Assembly: GCA_941918925.1 (NCBI GenBank) | Contig: OW799235.1 | Location: 44,794,701-44,858,700 of the forward strand | Source: Phyto melanocephala | Taxonomy: Eukaryota > Arthropoda > Insecta > Diptera > Rhinophoridae | Direction: 5' to 3' | Length of the DNA: 64,000 nt | Part shown: piece by piece, positions 42,514 to 53,220 of the stretch | How positions within the stretch are numbered: position 1 is the first letter of the stretch | How the letters are laid out: every line of letters starts with the position of its first letter | The notes under the pieces: model-generated | What the model saw: the letters and a program-made list of their open reading frames with translations, nothing else | Databases searched by the model: none | Told to the model about the DNA's origin: nothing | Made by a program: the position numbers and the translations under genes

Positions 42514-43000
42514 AAAATAAATTTTTTGTAACTTTTTAATAGAACTTTCATTTGCTAAATCATTCATATAATATACTTTTTATTTACAATACATATAAAT
42601 TTGGAAAATAAAATCTGATATATCGTGTGCTTTGCTTTTGTCTTTTTAGATATTTTTTTCTTAATTTGTTTACAAAATTGTTTTAACACTGTATACAAGA
42701 TAAAAGAAAACCAAAGAGCTTTTGTCTGAAAGACAGAACTGGACACCTGCGATGAAAGTCTAAAAGCCGGGAAGCCGATACGCCTACCATTAAAATTAAC
42801 CGCAGTCTATAACTTTTTTATATATGTTTTGACTATTTTAAATTATGTCGCAAGAACATTCAGGTCTGTACATTTTTCTTAACTTTTATTTAATAAATGA
42901 AAGATGTTTGGTTTCAACAGGACGGTTTCTGTTGGCCGTCGTTTAAAGATAAGTGTACAACAGACAAATCAAGACAATTGAGCCAGTGGTACATATTTTA
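42514..43000. other. Anonymous intronic sequence
   Basis: No gene is seen. Two GC-richer words (AAGCCGGGAAGCCGATACGC at 42766, ACGGTTTCTGTTGGCCGTCG at 42922) stand out from the AT-rich intron without explanation. Confidence 0.4.
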
Positions 43001-43130
43001 GTATAAAGAGATTATTCCATAGCGATTACTGTTAATAACAAAATAATAAATTTTGTGCTATAAAAGTACATAAAATTGATGGTGGGTATAAAAAATTCGG
43101 CACAACCGAATATAGTGCTATAACTCGTTC
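43001..43130 (+). repeat. Terminal fragment of repeat B
   Basis: Corresponds to the last 130 bp of the copy at 39777-41577. The hairpin is degenerate (ATTCGGCACAACCGAAT) and the end TATAACTCG is altered. Confidence 0.8.
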
Positions 43131-43475
43131 TTTAGATATTTTTTCGTCCTTCTAAACAAAAAGAAAAAAACGCGTATCAAGATTCTAATCCAATCAAGTT
43201 ATGGATTTTTTACCGCCTTCTCGTAAAATAGACCACAGTAGGCCAGTACAAAAAAGTAAGAACAGCTTCAAAATAATTGGAACCTTAATTGTCATTTTCA
43301 TTATAACATTAAAACGAAAAGCTATTTAAAACAATAAACAAGCAAATTTATAACTGGCACAAGATTAAAGACAGTTATTGCATTTTTTCTTGCTATTACA
43401 ATTACTTTTTAATTTTGTCAGCAGTTGTTGCCATTTATTTTTTACGTTGAGTTTGCGTTTTCATTTAACTACAAA

Positions 43476-44265
43476 CAAGTAAGAGTGCCATTTTCGGCCG
43501 TGCCGAATGTTATTTACACTTCACAACGTGTAGTCATGCAATAACAATTTTTGTATCACCATTCATCTCATATGAAATACATATAAAACTTTGCCACCCC
43601 AAATTTTAGTATTTAATTCATATGGCAGGTGCCACGCCCACTATTGTTAATGCACCTACTTCTTGCCTAAATGTTCATTTGGGTCTCAAAGTTGCTCTTG
43701 CAAAATTTTACTACTCTAATCGATATCGTTTTCCAGATATACAAATTTTAATATTTAATTCATATGGTAGGTGCCACGCCCACTATTGATAATGCACCCA
43801 TTTCTTGCCTAACTGTTCATTTGGGTGTCAAAGTTACTCTTGCAAAATTTTACTACTCTAATCGATATCGTTTTGCAAATATACGAATTTTAGTATTAAA
43901 TTCATGTGGCCACGCCTACTATTGCAAGTCCGCCCATTTTTTACCCAAATGTTCGTGTGGAAGTCAAAGTTTACCGTACTTAATTTGAAGACTCTAGCTG
44001 CATTAACTTTCGTGATATATAATATTTAATATTTATTCTTTAATAGGGCGTGGAACCCCACCCACTTACAATTTCAAACCAAAGTATAGCCTATAGTTCC
44101 TTCCAGACATACAGAAAGATTCTGTGAAAATTTCAAGGAAATAGGTCTAGCCGTTTAAGTTTAACCGTCTATAAAGCACAAGCAAACATACAAACATATA
44201 AACATACAAACATACAAACACACATTGATTTTTATATATATAGATATATATATAAAAACATCCCA
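43476..44265 (-). repeat. Rolling-circle-like repeat with internal 150-160 bp repeats
   Basis: The shared terminus (AACAAGTAAGAGTGCC, hairpin TTCGGCCGTGCCGAA) and repeat A's first 100 bp lead into a different body. That body has about two and a half copies of a 150-160 bp unit, starting near 43587, 43746 and 43895, with GGTGCCACGCCCACTATTG and AATCGATATCGTTTT. A tail follows with ACAGAAAGATTCTGTGAAAA and an ACATACAAAC microsatellite. Repeat A ends are thus joined to an unrelated core. Confidence 0.7.
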
Positions 44266-44800
44266 TTGTTAAAAATAAAAAAATAATAAAAATATAAATA
44301 ATAAATATAAAATACATAAAAAAATTAAAAAAAAAATTAAAAATAAAAATAAATGAAAGAAAGAAATTTAAAAACAAATATAAAAAAATAATAAAATTAT
44401 AAATAATATATAAAAAAAATTTTTTTTTTTGGCTCAGCTGGGATTCGATGTCACGTTTACTCTAACCAGTATACCACGTTTGTATGTATGTATGTATGTA
44501 TGTTGTTGTTGTGAAGAAAAAAAAACGAGGTGGCCGTGGTTTGTTTGCTCTTATCTAAGTTGTTTATGTACCGATGTTTCTGTTTTTCAATACCGATCTA
44601 CTCCCGATTTCTGATATTTTAATACCTCACCCGGGTCCAGGCGATGTCAGTGGGCTTCAAAAAGTTGATTTCAACATACAGACGAACAGACTGTTAGAGC
44701 TTAACCCCCTATTCATCAGCTTTTAGAAAATATATACATTATGGGGTCGGAAATGAAAATTGTAGAAATTTCACACGGAAGGGTATACAAAAAATAAAAA
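44266..44800 (+). repeat. Repeat A, partial copy
   Basis: A poly-A tract, the tRNA-like segment (GGCTCAGCTGGGATTCGATG, CCAGTATACCACG) at 44430-44475, a GTAT microsatellite, ACGAGGTGGCCGTGG and the GACGAACAGACTG tract, to TTATGGGGTCGG. It is truncated at GAAGGGTATAC. Confidence 0.75.
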
Positions 44801-45245
44801 AAGTAACAATAAATATATAAATAATATATAAAATAAAAAAAATAATTTGTTTGCTCAGATGGGATTCTATGCCACGTTCACTCTGACTAGTATACCACGT
44901 TTGAATGTAAGTATGTATGTGTTGTATGTTGTTGTCGTGAAAAAAACGAGGTGGTCATGGTTTTTTCCTCATATATAGTTGTTTATGTACCGATATTTTT
45001 GATTTACAATATCGATCTGCTCCCGAATATTTCCAATATTTTAATACTTCGCGCGGGTTCATGCGATGTTGGGGAGCTTCAATTTGATTTCAACATACAC
45101 ACGGACAGACTGACAGAGCTTAATCGACTTCCCTATTCATAAGCTTTCCGAAAATATATACTTTATGGGGTCGGAAATGAAAATTGTAGAAACTAAACCT
45201 ACATATATACCTATATATACCATTTTTTACTGTGTGAAGGGTATA
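44801..45245 (+). repeat. Repeat A, second partial copy in tandem
   Basis: It repeats the same order as the preceding copy, beginning with a poly-A tract and the tRNA-like segment (GGGATTCTATGCCACG) at 44858-44900 and ending TGTGTGAAGGGTATAAA. Confidence 0.75.
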
Positions 45246-45288
45246 AAAACTTATAAGGCTTTTGTGTTCCAATACTTACTTTTTTTAT

Positions 45289-45925
45289 TAAAACAAGTAT
45301 TCGGCTGTGCCAAATTTTTGATATCCACCAACAATTTTTTGTACTTTAATAGCACAAAATTAATTATTTTGTTATTAACAGTAACTGCTATGGAATAATC
45401 TCTTTAATCATCATACATCTAATTCTGTCGGTTTTATAAGCTTTTTAATTTTATTAACAGTAAGATATGTGAGAAGTGGGCGTTAAAGTAGGCATGCTAA
45501 AGTAGTTTCTGCTAATAAATTTAACTTAGATATTTCAACATATTCCTTTATTCTTTCAAAATTAGCTTAGTCGATTAGTTTAGAAACAATCGTATTTTAT
45601 TAGATGTAGGAAGGACACTATTTTTTTACCTTCTGTTGCATTACGAGCTATAACTCTCTGCCTAATATACCGATTTAGCCCAATTTCAATACAAACAAAC
45701 CTTGTGAATAGGAAAGATTATGGTAAAATTTGGTTTCCCTAACTTTTTCGGTTTGAACTCTATCGTGCTTTCAACAGATGGACGGACAAAGCTAGATCAT
45801 CCTAAAATAAAGCCTGGACTCAGAAAATATTTACTTTATGGGGTCTAAAATGGATATTTCGATATTTTACAAACAAATTACAAAATTAATATACCCACAC
45901 ACCATTGTTTTGGTGGTAGGTATAA
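45289..45925 (-). repeat. Repeat B, shortened copy
   Basis: It begins with a degenerate terminus (AAAACAAGTATTCGGCTGTG), passes CTATGGAATAATCTCTTTA, CTTTATGGGGTCTAAAATGG and closes with ACACCATTGTTTTGGTGG-TAGGTATAAAA. The middle is deleted relative to the 1.8 kb copy. Confidence 0.75.
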
Positions 45926-46325
45926 AAATATAAGATTGCTTATATTTAAAGAACTGTTTGATTGATTTTTCCTAATGAATAATTTATACAGAACAAGACA
46001 GTTAAATACAGTACTATTCTCTATACTACAGAACGGATGGTCGCCGTAGCTATACACTTAGTAGAGGCAAAAAAAGATTAGGGCCTTTTGTCGTCGCAAC
46101 TTAGTAGTACAAATTAATTATAAACCGTGGTTACAAAAACTGTTTGCGAATTTACTTTAAAAATATTTCACAGAGTAACAATTCAGCTCCAGTACAAAAA
46201 TGTTTTATAAATGAGTTCCGAAGAGAAGAAAAAGATAAATTTAATAGAAAGCGATAGTTTAATTTTTAATTTAAGTTATATTGTAAAGAAACGTTTTTGA
46301 CGTATATTTTTTTAAATTTACTTAC
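45926..46325. other. fax intron, no further feature
   Basis: Unremarkable AT-rich sequence up to the fax splice donor. I see no repeat terminus or frame. Confidence 0.5.
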
Positions 46326-46660
46326 CCTGGTTTTTGAATATGTGCGTTTAGATCCAATTTCGTGCATATTTCATCCCAGTCGGGAAAACACCTGTCCTTC
46401 ATACGAGATACGTGTCCCACCAAATTTGGACACTTTTCAGTCATGAAATCTCTAAGAGCATATGGGACTTCCTTGGATAAAAAGTGCAACTGTGACAGAA
46501 CAGCAAATGAGACAACATCCAATGTCGTAGGCTCATCTCCGAAAAAAAATGGTTTACAATCCAACATTTCACTAAGTACCTTTAAATCATTTTTGCCAAA
46601 TTCTTCTATTTCCTCTGCACTGTGTACACCAATCCCGTGAGCCTTTATTTTTTTTGTTCC
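46326..46660 (-). CDS. fax: fax main C-terminal GST-like exon
   Basis: After acceptor TTTCAG the exon reads GTKKIKAHGIGVHSAEEI, EEFGKNDLKVLSEML, DCKPFFFGDEPTTLDVVSF, AVLSQLHFLSKEVPYALR, DFMTEKCPNLVGHVSRMK, DRCFPDWDEICTKLDLNAHI, QKPG and ends CCAGG/GTAAG in phase 2. This is the C-terminal glutathione-S-transferase-like part of Failed axon connections (the FAXC family). The FFFGDEPTTLD motif is diagnostic. In Drosophila, fax is a dosage-sensitive partner of the Abl kinase in axon development. 335 nt fits phase 0 in, phase 2 out. The frame is intact, so the gene is probably functional. Confidence 0.95.
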
Positions 46661-46782
46661 CTGAAATCGTTACGTTATAAAAATTAAAAAAATACAATTA
46701 TAAAATAGAAAAAATTTAAAAGCGCATATAATCAAACGGTAGAGAATCGCCTATCAAATAATCCTGCTGTTTACTTTGTTAC

Positions 46783-46908
46783 CTCAATATAAAAAGGCCC
46801 TAATTTGCCATTTTTTAAATTGAGTTTTTTGCCTATTTCTATAGGTGATACTCTAATATACCACTGTGAAAAAAAATTTAACGGAATTGAACTGCTTTTT
46901 GTATCCAT
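46783..46908 (-). CDS. Candidate upstream or alternative fax exon
   Basis: An ATG-initiated frame of 42 codons (MDTKSSSIPLNFFSQWYIRV..., ending GKLGPFYIE) runs exactly to a GAG/GTAAC donor in phase 0, the phase required by the main exon 122 bp downstream. It could be an alternative first exon. I do not recognise its sequence in Fax, where the exon before GTKK normally ends in a Trp-Phe-Gln-like run. It may be chance. The usual upstream fax exons (thioredoxin-like half) are not recognised in this window. Confidence 0.3.
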
Positions 46909-46969
46909 AATATACGAATTGATCTTAACAAAAAATAACCCCAAAAAAGTTGATTTGTTGTATTAATTT

Positions 46970-47016
46970 GCGGTTGCATATACCTGTACCTGCATGAATA
47001 TGCCTTGAGCCCTTCT
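46970..47016. repeat. Solo end of the CAAGGCATAT MITE family
   Basis: TATACCTGTACCTGCATGAA-TATGCCTTG ends at about 47013 and matches the right ends of the fax-intron MITEs. No partner end was found nearby. Confidence 0.5.
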
Positions 47017-47111
47017 TGATACAATTTTATAAAAAAAAGAAATTAAAGAATTTTATAGCATTAAATTTAACTAAAAACTGCATTTAAAGAAAATCGATAC
47101 TGCAACACAAT

Positions 47112-47496
47112 GGGCCAATTCAAAGTGGTTGCATATCAGTCGTATTTGTACTATTTCATATTATTTTATGCATGCTTAAAATTTTTGTTAGTAATTTCCA
47201 TACAAAAAAAATAATATGACTTTACACATTTGTTTCCTATGTATAAGAAATTGTTTATGTTATACTTTTAACCACACTGTCTCTCAGAGAGAATTTCTTC
47301 GCTTCTCACCTCTCAGAGAGAATATTTTCTATTTTCTTCTTTCTTGTATACATAAAATTTTTAACAGCGTCATCTGTTTGTCTTCTTTCTTGTATTAAAT
47401 ACATAATTTGTTAACAAAAGGTGTTCAAAGTCACTAGTCATATTAATATGAATTATATGACATAGTACAATATGAGAGTCTACTTTGAATTGGCCC
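47112..47496. mobile_element. MITE, 385 bp, GGGCCAATTCAAAGT ends
   Basis: Terminal inverted repeats GGGCCAATTCAAAGTGG and CTACTTTGAATTGGCCC, with imperfect inverted similarity continuing inwards (GTACTATTTCATAT / ATATGACATAGTAC). It is flanked by AAT on both sides (47109-47111, 47497-47499). The 3-bp AAT duplication resembles that of the element at 23116-24663. Confidence 0.8.
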
Positions 47497-47770
47497 AATA
47501 ATTTTTATTAAGTTTTTTCCTTCTCCTGAAAAATAAGGAAAACGTTAGTTGGGGGCTTTCTATATAAAGGAAACGATATACTTAACGAGTTTTTTAATAT
47601 TGCAGTTTAATTATTTATTAATTTATTAATTGTTCTAAATTTCTTTGTAATTAGAAAATATTTTTTAAATACGTCGATACGATAAAGCAGAATAAAGTTA
47701 ACAAAATTCATTTTATTTAACCCTTAAATGCGTGCAGTTGCCATTCGGCAATATACACTTTAAAACACTA

Positions 47771-48262
47771 GCGGAACTCACTCTTTGATGCAAACTACCC
47801 TTGCAGACCGTGCAAGTCTAGCAAACAATTTAACTTGTGCACGACTACAAAAACAAATTCTATTAAATTGCAATTTGCATCACTTGAGCAAATATGCACA
47901 ACTAAAAATCTGTGCAAAGGAATGTCACACAAATTTGCACAACAGATACACAATTTTTTTACTCTCAGGATCTAAAATCTCCACAAATTCAATTTCATAC
48001 ATGGCATTTTTTACCAAAAAAATTGTGATATTATATTTTTCCGTTGATTTAGGTATTGTAATTTATTTAAAATTAATTAATTTTTTTTCGGAAAATATTA
48101 AAACACAGAATCTTACTTATTAATTTAATTTCTTAAATACCTAAAAAATCAGCTCGTTGTCATAAATTTGCAACTCACACGAAAAATGCACTCACGCTTG
48201 GTAGCAAAAAATTAGTGCATATTTGCACTAATTGCAAAAATGCTACCAAGAGTGAATTCCGC
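47771..48262. mobile_element. Tc1/mariner-type MITE, about 490 bp
   Basis: TA-GCGGAACTCACTCTTTG at the left and CCAAGAGTGAATTCCGC-TA at the right form terminal inverted repeats with a TA duplication. The interior is rich in TTTGCA words in both directions (GCAAATTT, TTTGCAC). A 112-codon frame inside has no similarity. Confidence 0.6.
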
Positions 48263-48777
48263 TACTATAATTAATGCAGTGACAAGAAAATTACTACTAA
48301 ACTCGTATCGTTTTGACATGAATACATAATACTTTAATGATTTAGTAAATTCATTTGTGTTTTTCCCCATTATGAGATCTTATTAAATAATTGCGTTATT
48401 GTTACATAACGGCTTAATATGCTGTTTTAATTAAGACCAGCATAACATTTACTACCACAGGACATTCGTCAAGTCCAAATAGCACTCTTCAGAGTAGGTA
48501 GAACAGGCAGCTGTTGTGCAGCTCAATTGCGTCTATTGTATTGATGTTAGTGAAGATAAATATGCCGAGTTAAATACGTTTTTAGTGATAGAAAAAAATA
48601 TCGCATGCGATAAAAAAGTTTTTAATACGTAAAATTAACAAATTTGTACTTATTTTTAAAATTTTCTGTGTGTTTAAACATAAAAAATCGATATTCGTAG
48701 TACAAATGCACAATACAATAAACTTTTAGTAAAATTTCTTTTTTTTATATTTTTTGTTCTCAAGCAAATTGTTTATA
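48263..48777. other. Anonymous intergenic sequence
   Basis: No frame, repeat end or structure supported. Confidence 0.5.
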
Positions 48778-49210
48778 CAAGGATTTAGTTAGTACAACCA
48801 TATATTACTATCTCAATAAATTAAACCTAGTGGAAATTGAAGGTAACTACCTATGATATCAAACCACATTAAAACTTTTTCCCCATTGTATTTGTAAATA
48901 TTTTTATAAAGTTTTTAAAGTTTGACTTAGTGCAAATATGTAATATATGAGCTCTTGGAGGGATGTGGTCAGTATGACCATATCTTTCCATCTCAATAAA
49001 TTAAACCTAGTGGAAATTGAAGGTAACTACCAATGATATCAAAACACATTTAGACTTTTTCCCCATTGTATTTGTAAATATTTTTATAAAGTTTTTAAAA
49101 TTTGACTTAGTGCAAATTTGTAATATATGAGGTCTTGGAGGGATGTGGTCAGTATGACCATATCTTACCATCTCAATAAATTAAACCTAGTGGAAATTGA
49201 AGGTAACTAA
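48778..49210. repeat. Tandem array of a 180-bp unit, about 2.4 copies
   Basis: CTCAATAAATTAAACCTAGT recurs at 48812, 48992 and 49172, exactly 180 bp apart. Units differ at only a few positions (for example CTATGATATC against CAATGATATC). The first unit is preceded by degenerate sequence and the third is cut at about 49210. A satellite-like monomer length. Confidence 0.9.
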
Positions 49211-49379
49211 GCAAAAACCTGACTCTCGTGAATTCTTCATGTGGTGGAGTTTGTCGTAGTATAGTGGATTTTGTAGTTTTAGGAGCGGATGCGTGGCCAG
49301 TGAAAAGGTTGGAACCTGCCAGAGCTATCGCCACGAACAGTCTACCCGGAAACCTCACTGGGCCAAAACGGTTCTAACA
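49211..49379. other. GC-richer anonymous segment
   Basis: A minus-strand frame (FPGRLFVAIALAGSNL...) spans 49173-49358 but runs into the 180-bp array. The segment is less AT-rich than its surroundings and may be a transposon fragment that I do not recognise. Confidence 0.3.
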
Positions 49380-49525
49380 TAAATGGTTTTTATGACATTT
49401 CTCAATCGACTCCCTAATCGTAAGCTTCTAAAAGAATATACTTTATGCGGTCGGAAATGAATATTGTAGAAATTACAAAGCTATGTACACCCTTGGCAAG
49501 GGTATACCCTAAAGGGTATAAAAGT
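49380..49525 (+). repeat. Repeat A end fragment
   Basis: CTCAATCGACTCCCTAATCG, CTTTATGCGGTCGG and GGGTATACCCTAAAGGGTAT identify the last 145 bp of repeat A, slightly altered. Confidence 0.65.
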
Positions 49526-49529
49526 AACA

Positions 49530-50304
49530 TTGAAAAAAATTTTTATTTAATATACCTTTGAAAGATTCAATAACATAAAAATTAGTTTTTTTTGTATTTA
49601 GAGAAGACATGAACCAGCTCACATCTTATGACCAGTAGATTCAGGAATATATATTTATATACACTATGTCAGGATTCAATCCTGTATTCGGAAAAAAATG
49701 GAAAATTCAATGCACATATATGCGATTTTCAAGTAAAAAAAATGCAACTTATTTAGAAAAGATATGAATCAGGTCACTTTTACAGTGGGATTCTCTCATG
49801 ACCAGTAAATTTTTGACCGATACCAAAAAAGGAACGTAATTCATCTGCATAGTCCACTCCTTCCAAGAAGATATTATAATCTTAAACAGTTGTCGACAGT
49901 CGAAATATTCTCTTGGAGTAATGTTCTGATTAGGCTCAAAATTATTCTTTTAATACTTGAGAACTCTGTCAGAACTTCAGAGACAGCTTCTACTTCAGCA
50001 ATACCACGAGTTTCGAATACTTCATCATCATTGTTTATCACCTTTTCTTAAAGCTAACTAAGCTCGTCGTCACTGTCCACAAAATATCCAGCATCACTAT
50101 TTTAAAAGTTTCTACCATAGTCTTCTTGAATTTCTTCTAAAATGACCATAATGTTATTAGCATCAAGGTATTCTGGACACATTTTTTTTTTTTTTTTGAA
50201 GATGCAAACCTATCTAGGATATAGTTACTCAAATCACTTGCGTTAGCTGATCATGGTACTTACCAGTCCACAGTAAAAAATAAATACAAGTAACAAAATA
50301 CTTA
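49530..50304 (-). other. Anonymous region with decayed acidic frames
   Basis: On the minus strand, between about 50178 and 49960, broken frames read MCPEYLDANNIMVILEEIQE ... DSDDELS ... NNDDEVFETRGIAEVE. This is an acidic run with stops that could be the N-terminus of a dead transposase (piggyBac-type N-termini look like this), but I cannot support that. A GACATGAACCAG / GATATGAATCAG repeat occurs at 49607 and 49763. Confidence 0.3.
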
Positions 50305-51192
50305 TTAAGCAGTTCTGCATTCCGAGTGAAATTTAATTACTCGGAATTGCAATTGTAGTGTTATTTTTAATAACAAAAATGTCAACAATTCCGGATGATT
50401 TAATTTCGCTCGAAATGCAGAACACAGGCGTATATTAAGCAATATAAGAAATTTAAATACTTGAAATATGCACGTCGTAACCGGGCAATATGCAGAAGTT
50501 TTTTCATCATTCACAAGGAATAAACTTTGGAGTGTTGCCTGACGACTTCGATAAGCTGTGACTTTCACACCGGGTGCCAACAAATAGTTTGATTTCAAAA
50601 TGGAAACCAGCTCTTCCGATTTATGCTGTGTTAATTCCAACTTGGCAACAATTGAATCAAGCTTATTTTGATTTATTAAAATTGGCTCATTGGATACTGA
50701 TAGCTCATATGGGGGATTATCACGTGCATGATATGTCGGAGCAGTCGTAGAAGAGAAAATATCTGGGCTAGAAGCTTTTGGCACAGGAATGTGGTCCGAA
50801 TGAGGCAATGGTGTTGCGGCACTTGCAACACCAACGTAATTATACGATTTTCTTATCCTTTTTGCGGCTCCTTTATTCGCACATGCATAGCAATTCAATG
50901 GATTGTGACCTTCGCCAGGATTAGTCCAAGTCATTGGGATACCGAATGGCATACTTTCACGTCTTCTATTTTTCCAATCCATTAGACGGTTGTAGCAGCT
51001 TTTACACACTATATTTGGTACCCAATTTTCGTTCACTATAACATTTTGGTTGAAGTACATCTCGTATGTTTGAACAAAATCAGTACTGAAATTTCCCCTT
51101 TTTTTATGTGTTGAGACATATTGACCACAGCAGTAGCAAAAGCTATTTATATCTGGCTTGCACAGTTCCATATTCTGTTCTCTTTTGTTCAC
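50305..51192 (-). CDS. Cys-rich protein of an unassigned transposon-like family, copy 1
   Basis: The start at 51192 gives MNKREQNMELCKPDINSF, then a Cys-rich zinc-binding-like N-terminus: FCYCCGQYVSTHKKRG, WVPNIVCKSCYNRLMDW, MPFGIPMTWTNPGEGHN, NCYACANKGAAKR. Then come PLPHSDHIPVPKASSPDI, a helical KLDSIVAKLELTQHKSEEL and LAPGVKVTAYRSRQATLQSLF. The part down to about SAYCPVTTC (near 50480) is shared with the broken copy at 54900-55691. The remaining C-terminus (FQVFKFLILLN...) comes from an inverted-repeat insertion and is not native. I do not know the function. The repeated, decayed copies suggest a mobile-element or domesticated gene. Confidence 0.65.
   Translation of the reverse strand: MNKREQNMELCKPDINSFCYCCGQYVSTHKKRGNFSTDFVQTYEMYFNQNVIVNENWVPNIVCKSCYNRLMDWKNRRRESMPFGIPMTWTNPGEGHNPLNCYACANKGAAKRIRKSYNYVGVASAATPLPHSDHIPVPKASSPDIFSSTTAPTYHARDNPPYELSVSNEPILINQNKLDSIVAKLELTQHKSEELVSILKSNYLLAPGVKVTAYRSRQATLQSLFLVNDEKTSAYCPVTTCIFQVFKFLILLNIRLCSAFRAKLNHPELLTFLLLKITLQLQFRVIKFHSECRTA
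50310..50423. mobile_element. Small inverted-repeat element (about 114 bp)
   Basis: GTTCTGCATTCCGAGTGAAA at 50312 pairs with TTTCGCTCGAAATGCAGAAC ending at 50422. A second inner pair is ACTCGGAATT/AATTCCGG. It forms a near-perfect long hairpin and supplies the odd C-terminus of the Cys-rich frame. Confidence 0.65.
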
Positions 51193-52397
51193 TTTTAAAA
51201 AACTGGAGAAAAATCACTTTTACTGATCGCGTTCGTCGGCACTTGTTGAATGACAAAAATCACAGAACCAGTGTGAGAAAGAGAAGAAGTATAATGACAA
51301 TGCATGTTTTATGTGAACATTACAGAACCAGTGTTGCCACATCAATATTTCTCTTTTAGTACAGTAGAAAAATATGAGAGAGTTCGGCTTGTGAGTGTCA
51401 ATGTTTTCTCCAAAAAATGTTCTGCATATCTGGAGCGAATTTTTTAAATTCATACATTTACCTAATTGTTAATAAATTAGAAACGCGTGCATCGATTTTC
51501 ATGATCTATGCCTTTTTTGCTCATGAGTTATGTGACTTTACGCGAAAGTAATTAAATTTGGCACTTTTTTCCATTTTGGATTTTTTATGAATTTTAAAAA
51601 AAAAATATTTAAATTTTTAGGCAAAAAATATATTTTTTCTCCACAAATTTATTTTTCCGGCAAAACTGTTGATTATAAAGAAAAACGTTATATAAACGGA
51701 TTAAAGAAATTGTAATTCTTAATTTTTCTAAATTTGTTTCATCAAAATCGGACAAGTGGTTCTCGAGTTATGTTAAACTACGTTTTTGCCAAAATGTTAC
51801 AACTAAGCGAAAAAACATCAAGATAAGTATAAAATTTAAAATGTCATAAAAAAAACTGACACATACGAACGCCAAACCCTTTGAGGGTTTTACTATACTG
51901 ACCTAGTACCATCACCCTGACTTGGAATTTCTCACCCCCCAGACAATAATCCCAAAAATGTTCCACAGTGTAATTTACTGTATTCTACTGGTCAAGCCCT
52001 TTCATTTGATACCAATATTGAGGGGTTTCTAGAACTTACATTTAAAAATACCAGATTTGACCCATTTATAAATTTAATGTTCGCATTTTGTAGTGGCGGC
52101 CAACATGAGTTTTAATTTTTTTATAGTGCTTATATTGCGTTAGTCAAGTCCTTTCAGATGATACCAATATTGACGCTTTCGGTTGTCTAGAAGCTGAAAA
52201 AAATTGATTTTCGTTTGTAAATTTTTGGAATTTATATTTTTCCAAAAAAATTTTTCCTATAACTTTACCGATAAAAGCCCGATTTATCAAAAATTTTTCA
52301 CGAATATCTCTCTAGGCATATTATATCTACAAATAGTAACAAAGGTACCTATAAATTATCATATGGCTGAAAAATTTTAATTTTGGTGGTAAAAATA
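51193..52397. other. Anonymous intergenic sequence
   Basis: No gene is seen. CACAGAACCAGTGTGAGAAA at 51260 and TACAGAACCAGTGTTGCC at 51321 form a short direct repeat. The stretch from about 51480 to 52380 has phrases such as GTGGTTCTCGAGTTATG that look repeat-derived, but I could not delimit an element. Confidence 0.4.
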
Positions 52398-52718
52398 TGG
52401 GAAAAAAACAGAGGCAATCGCGTTTATTTGCTCATATCTCAGAAAGTTATAGGGCGATTTTGCTGAATTTCAATAGCGACTCATTCCCGGATATTTCCAA
52501 AAGATTGATACCATACACAGGTCTGAGGAACATGTGGTTGCTTCTAAAAGTTTATTTCAACCAACACACGGACAGACGGTCAGGGCTTAATCGACTCCTC
52601 TATTCATAAGCTTTCAGAAAATATATACTTTATGGGGTCGGAAATGAAAATTGTAGAAATTACAAACGGAATGACAAAGCTTTATATAGCCTTGTGCACC
52701 ACAGGTGAAGGGTATAAA
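52398..52718 (+). repeat. Repeat A, right half (variant)
   Basis: CTCATATCTCAGAAAGTTAT, CAACACACGGACAGACGG, CTTTATGGGGTCGG and CACCACAGGTGAAGGGTATA match the complete copy at 54024-54614. Confidence 0.75.
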
Positions 52719-53220
52719 AAAAAATTTTGGCGCAGCTCAGTATACCACGTTTGTATTAAAGACGTGCACAGATACAACTGTTTACATCAGGTTGTGTGTT
52801 TTTCAGCTTTGAGTGCATATTGAAAAGTATTTTCGTGTTTTTGTTACAAGTTGGTATTGGTGTTCTCTCCAGTTGAATATGGTGTGAGTTGGTAAAATGA
52901 GAGTAAGAGTAACAAATTTGTTTTTCTATGTTTCGCTGAAACAAATATCAACAAATATTGATGGTTCACTATAAGTACTTTTGTTATTTTTCTTATTCTG
53001 GCTGTATGTAATTGATGAAACAAATTTAACTTTAACAAATGTAATTGTATCGTTACTATTAACGTAGTGTTTGTTTAATAGGTAGATAAATATACGTTTT
53101 TAAATGATGGAATATTTTTCTACAAAAAACGTAATTAAGTATATACGTACTTACATATATTAAAATTTAGGAGAATAAGTAAAGAATTAAATTTAGTTTT
53201 CTTTTACGAGAGAAATAAAA
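52719..53220. other. Anonymous intergenic sequence
   Basis: No supported feature. Confidence 0.5.

Noticed and set aside
47785..48123. 112-codon plus-strand frame as a gene
   Set aside because: It lies wholly inside a TA-flanked inverted-repeat MITE and shows no domain.
49960..50178. Dead transposase N-terminus with an acidic run
   Set aside because: Acidic composition alone is not evidence of a family, and frames are broken. Mentioned only as an anonymous region.
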